Shown here piece by piece: positions 1 to 6,020 of a stretch of 64,000 nt of DNA; the stretch's first letter is position 1; every line of letters starts with the position of its first letter. The notes below the pieces were generated by a model. It did not search any database and was not told the DNA's origin. It worked only from the letters and a program-made list of their open reading frames with translations. A program made the position numbers and the translations under genes. The stretch lies in contig WRMW01000004.1 in assembly GCA_009776955.1 (NCBI GenBank), positions 62,001-126,000 on the forward strand. Direction: 5' to 3'. The stretch comes from Clostridiales bacterium. Its GTDB lineage: Bacteria; Bacillota; Clostridia; Peptostreptococcales; Anaerovoracaceae.

Positions 1-257
1 GAATCAGCTCAAGCTTTAAGGCGCAAATGGATGCATATGAGCGATTTTTTGATACATACGTAGATATTGCGGAGAAGTATCAAGACAATCCGACAGACCC
101 CGCCATCATGACTGATTATCTTGAGTTGCTGGAGGAGTTCACAGAAATGCTAGAGGAACTTGAAAACCTTGAAGAAGCCGACTGGACAACAGAAGAATTG
201 CAATACTATCTCGATGTGTTAGCGAGGGTGTTGCAGAAAATAGCGGCTGTGCAGTAA
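1..257 (+). CDS. C-terminal end of a DUF6591-like protein (partial)
   Basis: The reading frame is open from the left edge of the window (first full codon at base 3), with no stop before the ATG at 27, so this is more likely the tail of a longer gene than a 76-residue protein. The visible part is acidic and helical (DAYERFFDTYVDIAEKY, then YYLDVLARVLQKIA). That pattern resembles the C-terminal helical domain of DUF6591 proteins, which are usually lipoproteins in Clostridia. The match is from memory of the family pattern and the N-terminal lipobox is outside the window. A strong hairpin terminator follows 35 bases after the stop. Confidence 0.5.
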   Translation, partial: ISSSFKAQMDAYERFFDTYVDIAEKYQDNPTDPAIMTDYLELLEEFTEMLEELENLEEADWTTEELQYYLDVLARVLQKIAAVQ

Positions 258-292
258 GACCGACTGCACAATAAGCCCGACGGCACAATAAG

Positions 293-320
293 AGGGGCGC
301 CCCTGCGGGGCGCCCCTTTT
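293..320 (+). terminator. Rho-independent terminator, copy 1 of a duplicated hairpin
   Basis: A 10-bp GC stem (GGGGCGCCCC, loop TGC) is followed by TTTTAATT on the plus strand. It ends the gene at 1-257 and lies just downstream of the minus-strand hicB. Nearly the same sequence recurs at 974-1000. Confidence 0.85.
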
Positions 321-349
321 AATTCGTCCTTGACTTATATATTTCATGT

Positions 350-721
350 TTAGGCGAACCGTTCGGCTAAAGCGTCCTGCATTACTCGCGACAGGCTCAA
401 TCCAGACGAGACGGCTTTTTCGTCCATCCACTGAGGTATGCTGATGGTGCGTTTGACGGCACGACCGTCTTTCACCTCGGCACGTATAAGGCTAGTGAAC
501 TCGTTGCCTTTTGCGCTGACATCCTGCACGGCCGAGGCCGCAGGCAAAACCATCTTCTTGTCTGCAAGATACTCAATCCACTGCTTCAAAGCGGACTGAG
601 CCATGTACATGGCGTTTGCAAGCGACTTTCCTTCGCTTATGCAACCTGGCAGATCCGGGTATGTGATGGTGATGCTACCATCGTCATTGGGGTGAAAAAT
701 TGCGGGGTATACGTATTCCAT
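350..721 (-). CDS. hicB: HicB-family antitoxin
   Basis: This 123-residue protein has the two parts of HicB antitoxins. An N-terminal partial RNase-H-like fold covers about residues 1-50 (YPAIFHPNDDGSITITYPDL followed by PGC and the helix SLANAMYMAQSAL). A short C-terminal DNA-binding segment covers about 85-123 (KRTISIPQWMDEKA, LSRVMQDAL), which looks like a ribbon-helix-helix. HicB binds and neutralises the HicA mRNase and usually represses the operon. It lies four bases downstream of hicA on the same strand, so the two are co-transcribed, toxin gene first as is usual. Confidence 0.88.
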   Translation of the reverse strand: MEYVYPAIFHPNDDGSITITYPDLPGCISEGKSLANAMYMAQSALKQWIEYLADKKMVLPAASAVQDVSAKGNEFTSLIRAEVKDGRAVKRTISIPQWMDEKAVSSGLSLSRVMQDALAERFA

Positions 722-725
722 CTCC

Positions 726-899
726 TCAGTCTCCTTTCGCTATCTTCAAAATTTCTTTTGCCGTTTGCTCGTTTATTTCACGATGGTTCGGAATTTGTAA
801 GGGTCGGCACCCGTCCTTTTCAAAGATGCCGTGGTCACTGCTCCTGTCGAGCGTGTAGCCAAGCCTTTCTATCTCCCTTACCAGATCTCTGCGCTTCAA
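726..899 (-). CDS. hicA: HicA-family mRNA interferase toxin
   Basis: HicA is a small dsRBD-fold RNase that cleaves mRNA when free of HicB. The protein is 57 residues from a TTG start at 899 and begins MKRRDLVREIERLGY. The conserved region with the catalytic histidine is visible as SSDHGIFEKDG, followed by IPNHREINEQTAKEILKIA. TTG is chosen over the in-frame GTG at 908 because AAGGAGGT ends seven bases before TTG and overlaps the GTG. The same MKRRDLE start recurs in the hicA remnant at 1404-1520. It forms a complete TA pair with the hicB at 350-721. Confidence 0.85.
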   Translation of the reverse strand: MKRRDLVREIERLGYTLDRSSDHGIFEKDGCRPLQIPNHREINEQTAKEILKIAKGD

Positions 900-929
900 T
901 GCCGCCACCTCCTTGCAATACTTATCATA

Positions 930-943
930 TTACGTAAATTACG
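930..943. promoter_or_regulatory. Possible HicB operator upstream of hicAB
   Basis: The palindrome TTACGTAA (930-937) is followed by a half-repeat ATTACG, about 30 bases upstream of the hicA start. HicB proteins often autoregulate through such AT-rich palindromes. Assignment is by position and symmetry only. Confidence 0.4.
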
Positions 944-973
944 CAATGTCAATAAGCCCGACTGCATAATAAG

Positions 974-1000
974 AGGGGCGCCCCTGCGGGGCGCCCCTTT
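974..1000 (+). terminator. Hairpin terminator, copy 2
   Basis: The same GGGGCGCCCC stem as at 293-320 is followed by TTTAATTCG. About 45 bases around both hairpins are nearly identical, including the flank AATAAGCCCGAC, which suggests the hicAB cassette was duplicated together with its downstream flank. Confidence 0.75.
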
Positions 1001-1032
1001 AATTCGCATTGGATTTATATTGTCCTCTGCTT

Positions 1033-1437
1033 TCACACTGCCTCAACCCCTAGCTTGGCTTTCAGCGCTTCTTGCAAAGTCGCAGAGAAATTGACGCCGG
1101 CATCCTCCGCCTGGGCGTTGAGCCACGAGGGGACATATAGCGTCTTTCTGACCCCCCTGTTTTCATGCCTCCGCCTATAATCGTCAAAATCCACCGTTAC
1201 AAGCGTTTTCATTTCGTTGCCTTTCGCCTTTATCGAGTTGATATTGGAAGGCTTGGGCAATGGCTCGTTGTCGTCTTGCTTGCACAAGCCCATCATGGAG
1301 ATTGCATCTTCTGCCATAAAAAGTGCATCTGCCAGGTCGTTGCCTTGCGTGTCGCAATCAAAGTCCGGGACGTGTACGCAAAATCCACCATCTTTCTCCG
1401 GTGTCAAAACGACTGGATAAACTGTTTTCTTTCCCAT
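1033..1437 (-). CDS. hicB: HicB-family antitoxin, second locus
   Basis: This 134-residue protein has the HicB layout: an N-terminal strand-rich domain (YPVVLTPEKDGGFCVHVPDF, then the helix LADALFMAEDAISMM) and a C-terminal DNA-binding part (RKTLYVPSWLNAQAEDAGV, ATLQEALKAKLG). It is a divergent paralogue of the hicB at 350-721. Its partner toxin gene directly upstream (1404-1520) is truncated, so this antitoxin appears to be an orphan. It may persist as a repressor or may cross-neutralise another HicA. Confidence 0.85.
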   Translation of the reverse strand: MGKKTVYPVVLTPEKDGGFCVHVPDFDCDTQGNDLADALFMAEDAISMMGLCKQDDNEPLPKPSNINSIKAKGNEMKTLVTVDFDDYRRRHENRGVRKTLYVPSWLNAQAEDAGVNFSATLQEALKAKLGVEAV

Positions 1438-1520
1438 GTTCGCTCTCCCTTTTTATGCCCATCCGTTATTTGGCGATACCCTTTGGATTTCAGCAGCTTT
1501 TCTAAGTCCCTGCGCTTCAT
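1404..1520 (-). pseudogene. Truncated hicA remnant upstream of second hicB
   Basis: An intact ribosome site (AGGAGG) precedes an ATG at 1520 that opens a 38-codon frame beginning MKRRDLEKLLKSKGY. This is a typical HicA N-terminus and matches the hicA at 726-899. After KKGER the frame runs out of HicA homology, overlaps the start of hicB in another frame and stops at 1404. The catalytic histidine region and the C-terminal half are missing. The simplest reading is a deletion that removed most of hicA and spared hicB. Confidence 0.75.
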
Positions 1521-1542
1521 TTCCTGCCTCCTTATAGCATTA

Positions 1543-1565
1543 ATATACGTCATAACAACGTATAT
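1543..1565. promoter_or_regulatory. Perfect inverted repeat, probable HicB operator
   Basis: ATATACGT (1543-1550) and ACGTATAT (1558-1565) form a perfect 8-bp inverted repeat with a 7-bp spacer, directly upstream of the hicA remnant. Position and symmetry suggest an autoregulatory operator for the second hicB. Binding is inferred. Confidence 0.5.
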
Positions 1566-1612
1566 GTCAAATCCTTTTCAAGCTTTGCCATAATCCTTCA
1601 TGGTCTACAGAG

Positions 1613-1647
1613 AAAAGCCTTGCAATCTTGACGATTGCAAGGCTTTT
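1613..1647. terminator. Terminator downstream of tRNA-Val
   Basis: A 15-bp perfect stem (AAAAGCCTTGCAATC with its complement, 5-base loop) lies directly after the minus-strand tRNA. The U-rich part is inside the stem end, so it can act in both directions. Confidence 0.75.
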
Positions 1648-1650
1648 CCT

Positions 1651-1727
1651 TGGTACAGATGCCCCGATTCGAACGGGGGACCCCCTGGTTGTGATCCAGG
1701 TGCTCTAACCAACTGAGCTACACCTGC
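1651..1727 (-). tRNA. tRNA-Val (anticodon CAC)
   Basis: A complete cloverleaf reads on the minus strand: 7-bp acceptor stem (GCAGGTG paired to CATCTGT, with two G-U pairs), D-arm GCTC/GAGC, anticodon stem CCTGG/CCAGG, T-loop TTCGAAT and encoded CCA. The loop is ATCACAA, so positions 34-36 are CAC, which reads GUG valine codons. The plus-strand GTG in the same loop is not a His anticodon, because the T-loop and D-arm are only correct on the minus strand. Confidence 0.93.
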
Positions 1728-1780
1728 ACGTAAGCGTAAACGAATTATACCACAAATTACGCCACAAATTACGCTAAAAA

Positions 1781-2170
1781 TTACACCACAGCTACAGCCT
1801 CTATTTCAACCAGCGCCCCTTTGGGCAGCGCCGCCACCTCTACCGCCGACCGTGACGGCAGCATAGACCCTGTGAAGTACCGCGCGTAGACCTCGTTCAT
1901 CTTTGCAAAATCGCCGATGTCCGCAAGGAACACCGTCGTCTTTATGACGCGGTCCAGGCCTGTGCCCGCCGCTTCAAGCACGGCTTTAAGGTTCGAGAAC
2001 GCACGTTCGCTCTGCTCCACGATATCGCTGCCCACCATCTCGCCAGTAGCCGGGTCGAGCGGTATCTGCCCTGAAGTAAAGATAAAGTCGCCTATGCGGT
2101 TGGCCTGCGAATACGGCCCTATGGCCGCCGGCGCCTTGTCCGTCGCTATGATGCTCCGTTCCATAGTCAT
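1781..2170 (-). CDS. ridA: RidA family enamine/imine deaminase
   Basis: RidA (YjgF/YER057c/UK114) hydrolyses reactive enamines and imines such as 2-aminoacrylate, released by PLP enzymes. The protein has the family hallmarks GPYSQA near the N-terminus, FTSGQIPLDPATG, the conserved arginine in LPSRSAVEVAALPKGA and the final VEIEAVAV. The start is the ATG that overlaps the upstream stop as TAATG at 2170, giving 129 residues. An in-frame GTG 15 bases upstream is possible but lies inside the preceding gene. The overlap implies translational coupling to that gene. Confidence 0.93.
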   Translation of the reverse strand: MTMERSIIATDKAPAAIGPYSQANRIGDFIFTSGQIPLDPATGEMVGSDIVEQSERAFSNLKAVLEAAGTGLDRVIKTTVFLADIGDFAKMNEVYARYFTGSMLPSRSAVEVAALPKGALVEIEAVAVV

Positions 2171-3003
2171 TATGACATCCACCACCTTTCCAGTGCCTCA
2201 AACGCTTCACGTGAGGCTTTCGTTGCCGTGTCCTTTGCCGTATAAAGATTGTCGCGGCATATTATATAAAACTTGCCGGGCGCACGGAAGACAGTGTCGC
2301 GTGCGTGAATCGCCCTGCGCCTGGCGAAATGCACCGTGCGTGTGGCCGTCTGCGCGGCAGTGTGCCGCGTCATCTTGACCGTCACGTGCGCGCGTCTGCC
2401 TGCCTCGCGGACGTAGCGCTTCGCATATCGCACCGGTATCGAATAAAGGTCGCCGCCGTCCTCGCTGTATTCGGGAGGCTCGCCCCAGACCCCCTCAAAG
2501 CACAGTTTGAGGTTTGGCTCGTGCGGGAAATGCCTTGGGAGGTAGCGGTGCGGCTTCACCTTTAGCTTGGTCGCGCCGCTTTTCACAATAAGCTCGGAAA
2601 CGAACATCGAGCAGAAATAGCTGTCGTTGAAAAGGAACGGTATCTTCAGCGGCATGCGGAAAATGCACAGAAACATCCCAAAATAGCTGAACGTATACGG
2701 CTTCTCCCTCTCGCGAAAAACACGTATCCGCTCCTCGATGTCGTCATAAATCTCATCGCTCACATCGAGGCTGTACAGCATGCACGGCACAAACTGCCGC
2801 TTTATTGACGGCTGCTCAATGCAGAATCCGCGCTTGGTGTTGAAGCTGAAAAAAGTGCCACGCTCCTCGAAGCCGATAGAGGCGTGAAAATATCTGCACC
2901 CCGACATTATGCCGAAAATTCGCGAAAACGGATCCGTCTGCTTGGTCAACAGGATGTAGACTTTTTTGGACTCTGGAGTTTGGCTTGCAGATTCTTCACA
3001 CAT
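2170..3003 (-). CDS. Putative papain-fold (YiiX/NlpC-P60-like) protein
   Basis: This 277-residue protein is not a well-named family. It contains YILLTKQTD, then YFHASIGFEERG, and later DSYFCSMFVSELI. A histidine in an H-A/V-S motif N-terminal to a cysteine in YFCS-x-FV is the arrangement seen in circularly permuted papain-fold hydrolases, and related clostridial proteins of unknown role show the same two motifs. The C-terminal 80 residues are basic (RRAHVTVKMTRH, RRRAIHARD) and unlike the rest. It is co-transcribed with ridA. No signal peptide is visible. Substrate is unknown. Confidence 0.5.
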   Translation of the reverse strand: MCEESASQTPESKKVYILLTKQTDPFSRIFGIMSGCRYFHASIGFEERGTFFSFNTKRGFCIEQPSIKRQFVPCMLYSLDVSDEIYDDIEERIRVFREREKPYTFSYFGMFLCIFRMPLKIPFLFNDSYFCSMFVSELIVKSGATKLKVKPHRYLPRHFPHEPNLKLCFEGVWGEPPEYSEDGGDLYSIPVRYAKRYVREAGRRAHVTVKMTRHTAAQTATRTVHFARRRAIHARDTVFRAPGKFYIICRDNLYTAKDTATKASREAFEALERWWMS

Positions 3004-3056
3004 AAAGACATTCTAGCATACTGCCGCAAATAAAAGTTAAGACATTTAGGTGACAA

Positions 3057-3084
3057 TTGCGACATAATCAGAATATGTTATACT
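3057..3084 (+). promoter_or_regulatory. Sigma-A-type promoter
   Basis: TTGCGA (3057-3062), a 16-bp spacer and TATACT (3079-3084) precede the isochorismatase-family gene. The predicted transcript start near 3091 leaves a leader that contains the ribosome site before the ATG at 3143 and argues against the earlier ATG at 3101. Confidence 0.6.
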
Positions 3085-3142
3085 TGCATTCGAAGCTAGA
3101 ATGGAACAATATCAATATATCATTGCAAGAAAGGCGGGCAAG

Positions 3143-3712
3143 ATGGAGATTTGTGCGAACAAACCGAAGCGTTTGGCGAAAAGCGAGGCAGTGTTGGTCG
3201 TGGTGGATTTTCAGGAGAGGCTCATTCCGGCCATGCATGGGGGCGCGTCCGCCGTGGAGGAGGGTGCGAAACTTATAAAAGGCTTTGAGGCACAGGGCTG
3301 CCCTGTCATCGTCACGCAGCAGTACACGAAGGGCCTGGGCGAGAGCGTGGCTGAGATCAGGGAAGCCTGCGAGGAGTTTTCGCATATCGAAAAATCGTCG
3401 TTCTCGGCAATGGGCGAGCCATTATTTGTAGACCTGCTTAAAGACTTGGGCAGGAAGAAGGTGGTGCTTTGCGGGGTGGAGGCTCACGTATGCGTGCTCC
3501 AGTCCGCGCTCGACATGCTCGAAGCCGGCTATGAGGTGTTTCTTGCGACCGACGCGATTTCTTCGCGCAAGGAGCGCGACGAGAAGCCGGCGATAAAGAG
3601 GATGGTGCAGGCGGGCGTGGTGCCGACCACTGTGGAGTCGGCGCTGTTCGAGCTGCTGGACAACGACAGCAAATCCGATACATTCAAGACGGTTTCGCGT
3701 ATAATAAAGTAA
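3143..3712 (+). CDS. Isochorismatase-family cysteine hydrolase
   Basis: The family includes isochorismatases, nicotinamidases and N-carbamoyl amidohydrolases with an Asp-Lys-Cys triad. The sequence shows the aspartate in VVVDFQERL (D22), a lysine in HIEKSSFSAM and the cysteine in CGVEAHVCVLQ (about C119), followed by the typical GYEVFLATDAISSR. The closest style is the YcaC/hydrolase group rather than EntB or PncA, and the substrate is unknown. The start at 3143 follows AGAAAGGCGGG. The ATG at 3101 would add 14 residues but lies only about 10 bases after the predicted transcript start. It is 19 bases upstream of the NuoE-like gene in the same direction. Confidence 0.85.
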   Translation: MEICANKPKRLAKSEAVLVVVDFQERLIPAMHGGASAVEEGAKLIKGFEAQGCPVIVTQQYTKGLGESVAEIREACEEFSHIEKSSFSAMGEPLFVDLLKDLGRKKVVLCGVEAHVCVLQSALDMLEAGYEVFLATDAISSRKERDEKPAIKRMVQAGVVPTTVESALFELLDNDSKSDTFKTVSRIIK

Positions 3713-3731
3713 TGTGGGCGATTAGAAAATC

Positions 3732-4271
3732 ATGAAAAGACTTGATCCTATACTAGAAAAATACGGGAACGTGAAGGGCAGCCTTGTCACGATACTCCAA
3801 AAGACGCAGGACGTCCTTGGCTATCTGCCTGAGGAGGCGCTGGTGTATATCTCGGCGCGGACGGGCACGGCGCTCTCGAAGATTTACGGCGTCGCTACAT
3901 TCTACACGCAGTTCAGGCTAAGGCCGGTCGGCAAGTATCTGCTGATGCTTTGCATGGGCACGGCTTGCCATGTAAACGGCGCGGCGGAGATAGAGGCGGC
4001 TGTGACCGAGCGGCTTGGGATAGCGGACGGCGAAACTACGGAGGATGGGCTGTTTACGCTGAACGTGGTGGCCTGCCTAGGGTGTTGCTCGCTGGCGCCG
4101 GTGATGATGGTGCGTTCGCAGGACGGCGAGGAAGTGTACGGCAATCTGACGCGGGCATCAGTCCAAAACCTTTTGAGCGAAATAGCCGCAGGTGCTGTCG
4201 CTGTGGACATTGTTGCGGGCACGGGTTCGGCGGCAGCGGAAAGCGCGCCGACGGAGGAGGTGGGCGAATGA
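3732..4271 (+). CDS. NuoE-like [2Fe-2S] subunit of NAD(P)H oxidoreductase complex
   Basis: This is a thioredoxin-like [2Fe-2S] subunit (NuoE/HydC/HndA type). The four cluster cysteines are visible as C-x4-C in LMLCMGTACHVNGA and C-x3-C in VACLGCCSLAPVM, and the N-terminal helical part LVTILQKTQDVLGYLPEEAL is typical. It is 179 residues, slightly longer than usual because of an Ala-rich tail. The gene overlaps the next one by ATGA, so the two are translationally coupled. Together with the next two genes it forms a soluble flavin/Fe-S complex. Confidence 0.92.
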   Translation: MKRLDPILEKYGNVKGSLVTILQKTQDVLGYLPEEALVYISARTGTALSKIYGVATFYTQFRLRPVGKYLLMLCMGTACHVNGAAEIEAAVTERLGIADGETTEDGLFTLNVVACLGCCSLAPVMMVRSQDGEEVYGNLTRASVQNLLSEIAAGAVAVDIVAGTGSAAAESAPTEEVGE

Positions 4272-6016
4272 CATTGCGGATCGTAGTGGGCGAAGGCAGC
4301 TGCGGCATTGCCACTGGGGCGAAAAAGACCGAGTCTGCGCTTCGCGAGCTTCTCAAGGACAGCGAGTCGGCGATTGTAGACATAACGGGCTGCGTCGGGA
4401 ATTGCTATCTTGAACCTATAGTCGACGTCTATGGCGAGGACGGCAAGCTCGCGGCACGATATGTGAAAGCCACCGAAGACAAGGCGGCAGAGATAGTGAA
4501 GCGTCATGTAAAGAAGGGCGAGGTCTGCGACGACTTGCTTATCAGCGGCGAGGATGCGAAATTCCTGGAGCTCCAAGACCGCATAGTCCTTAGAAACGTC
4601 GGCAAGGTCAACCCCGAAAAGATAGAGGAATACATAGGCGCGGGCGGCTACGGAGCGCTGAAAAAAGCGCTGTCGTCCATGTCGCCGGAGGACGTGATAA
4701 GCGAGATGAAGGCATCCGGGCTCAGAGGCCGCGGCGGCGCAGGCTTCCCGACTTGGTTCAAATGGGACGCGGCGCGCGGTGGCGGCGAAAGGTATATGGT
4801 ATGCAACGCGGACGAAGGGGATCCTGGCGCGTTTATGGACCGTTCGGTGCTGGAGGGCGACCCGCATGCCGTGCTCGAAGGGATGGCTATCGGCGGATAT
4901 GCCATCGGAGCCGCTCAGGGCATCATCTACGTGCGGGCGGAGTACCCGCTTGCGATCAAAAGGCTGGAAACTGCCATAGCGCAGGCCGAGGAAGCCGGCT
5001 TTCTTGGCCATAACATCCTTGGCTCAGGCTTCAATTTCTCAGTCAGGATAAAGGCTGGCGCGGGCGCTTTCGTCTGCGGCGAGGAAACCGCCCTTATCGC
5101 CTCCTTGGAAGGCGAGCGCGGCATGCCCAGGCTCAAGCCGCCTTTCCCGGCTCAAAAAGGCTATTGGGGCAAGCCCACCAACATAAACAATGTGGAGACA
5201 TTTGCGAACGTGCCTTTCATAGTGGCTAACGGAGGCAAGGCATTTGCGGCATATGGCACGAACGAGAGCCCCGGCACCAAGATATTCGCGCTTGCGGGGA
5301 AGATCCAAAAGGGCGGCTTGGTCGAAGTGGCGATGGGCCTGCCGCTGAAAAACATCATATTCGGGCTTGGCGGCGGCGTGAAGAACGGCAAGAAGTTCAA
5401 GGCGGTGCAGCTTGGCGGGCCTTCGGGCGGCTGTGTGCCGGCATCGCTTGCGGACACGCCTGTAGACTATGAAAACATCACAAAGACGGGCGCGATAGTC
5501 GGCTCAGGCGGCATGATCGTAATGGACGAAGACACTTGCATGGTGGACATGGCGTGCTATTTCCTCGACTTCACCCGCAAAGAAAGCTGCGGGAAGTGCA
5601 ATTATTGCAGGGTCGGCACGAAAAGAATGCTTGAGATACTTGAGCGCATAACGCAAGGGCTGGGCGAGGACGGCGATATAGAGAAGCTTGAGGAGCTTGC
5701 CGTCAAAATAAAAGACGGCTCCATGTGCGGCCTCGGGCAGACGGCGCCGAACCCGGTCTTGACCACATTGAAATATTTCAGGAATGAATACAAAGACCAT
5801 ATTTACAAGAAAAAATGCACGGCGCGCTATTGCAAGGCATTGATAAGCTTCAGCATCTCGGATGCGTGCATAGGCTGTACGAAGTGCGCGCGCGCCTGCC
5901 CTGTCGGGGCTATCGAGGGAAAAGTGAAGGAGCGGCATGCAATAGCTGCGGAGAAGTGCATAAAGTGCGGCAGATGCGCAGAGGTGTGCAAATTCAGCGC
6001 GGTGACAAAGGACTGA
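4268..6016 (+). CDS. NuoF-like flavoprotein with C-terminal ferredoxin domain
   Basis: This 582-residue subunit is of NuoF/HydB type. An N-terminal thioredoxin-like [2Fe-2S] domain (SCGIATGAKK, GCVGNC) is followed by the FMN and NADH binding core (GRGGAGFPTWFKW, CNADEGDPGAFMDR, GAGAFVCGEETALI), the [4Fe-4S] motif ESCGKCNYCRVGT, and two C-terminal ferredoxin-type clusters (CIGCTKCARACP, CIKCGRCAEVCK). The start is the ATG overlapping the previous stop. The same frame is open further upstream, but that part lies inside the NuoE-like gene and lacks homology. It is expected to oxidise or reduce NAD(H) and, in bifurcating relatives, to hold the bifurcating flavin site. Confidence 0.93.
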   Translation: MTLRIVVGEGSCGIATGAKKTESALRELLKDSESAIVDITGCVGNCYLEPIVDVYGEDGKLAARYVKATEDKAAEIVKRHVKKGEVCDDLLISGEDAKFLELQDRIVLRNVGKVNPEKIEEYIGAGGYGALKKALSSMSPEDVISEMKASGLRGRGGAGFPTWFKWDAARGGGERYMVCNADEGDPGAFMDRSVLEGDPHAVLEGMAIGGYAIGAAQGIIYVRAEYPLAIKRLETAIAQAEEAGFLGHNILGSGFNFSVRIKAGAGAFVCGEETALIASLEGERGMPRLKPPFPAQKGYWGKPTNINNVETFANVPFIVANGGKAFAAYGTNESPGTKIFALAGKIQKGGLVEVAMGLPLKNIIFGLGGGVKNGKKFKAVQLGGPSGGCVPASLADTPVDYENITKTGAIVGSGGMIVMDEDTCMVDMACYFLDFTRKESCGKCNYCRVGTKRMLEILERITQGLGEDGDIEKLEELAVKIKDGSMCGLGQTAPNPVLTTLKYFRNEYKDHIYKKKCTARYCKALISFSISDACIGCTKCARACPVGAIEGKVKERHAIAAEKCIKCGRCAEVCKFSAVTKD

Positions 6017-6020
6017 CAAA

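Noticed and set aside
1651-1727. tRNA-His on the plus strand (GTG in the anticodon loop)
   Set aside because: D-arm, T-loop and CCA are only correct on the minus strand, which gives anticodon CAC (Val). A true tRNA-His with G at -1 is at 55235.
3902-5011. Minus-strand frame of 369 codons opposite the NuoE/NuoF-like genes
   Set aside because: It lies wholly antisense to two clear conserved genes and shows no motifs.
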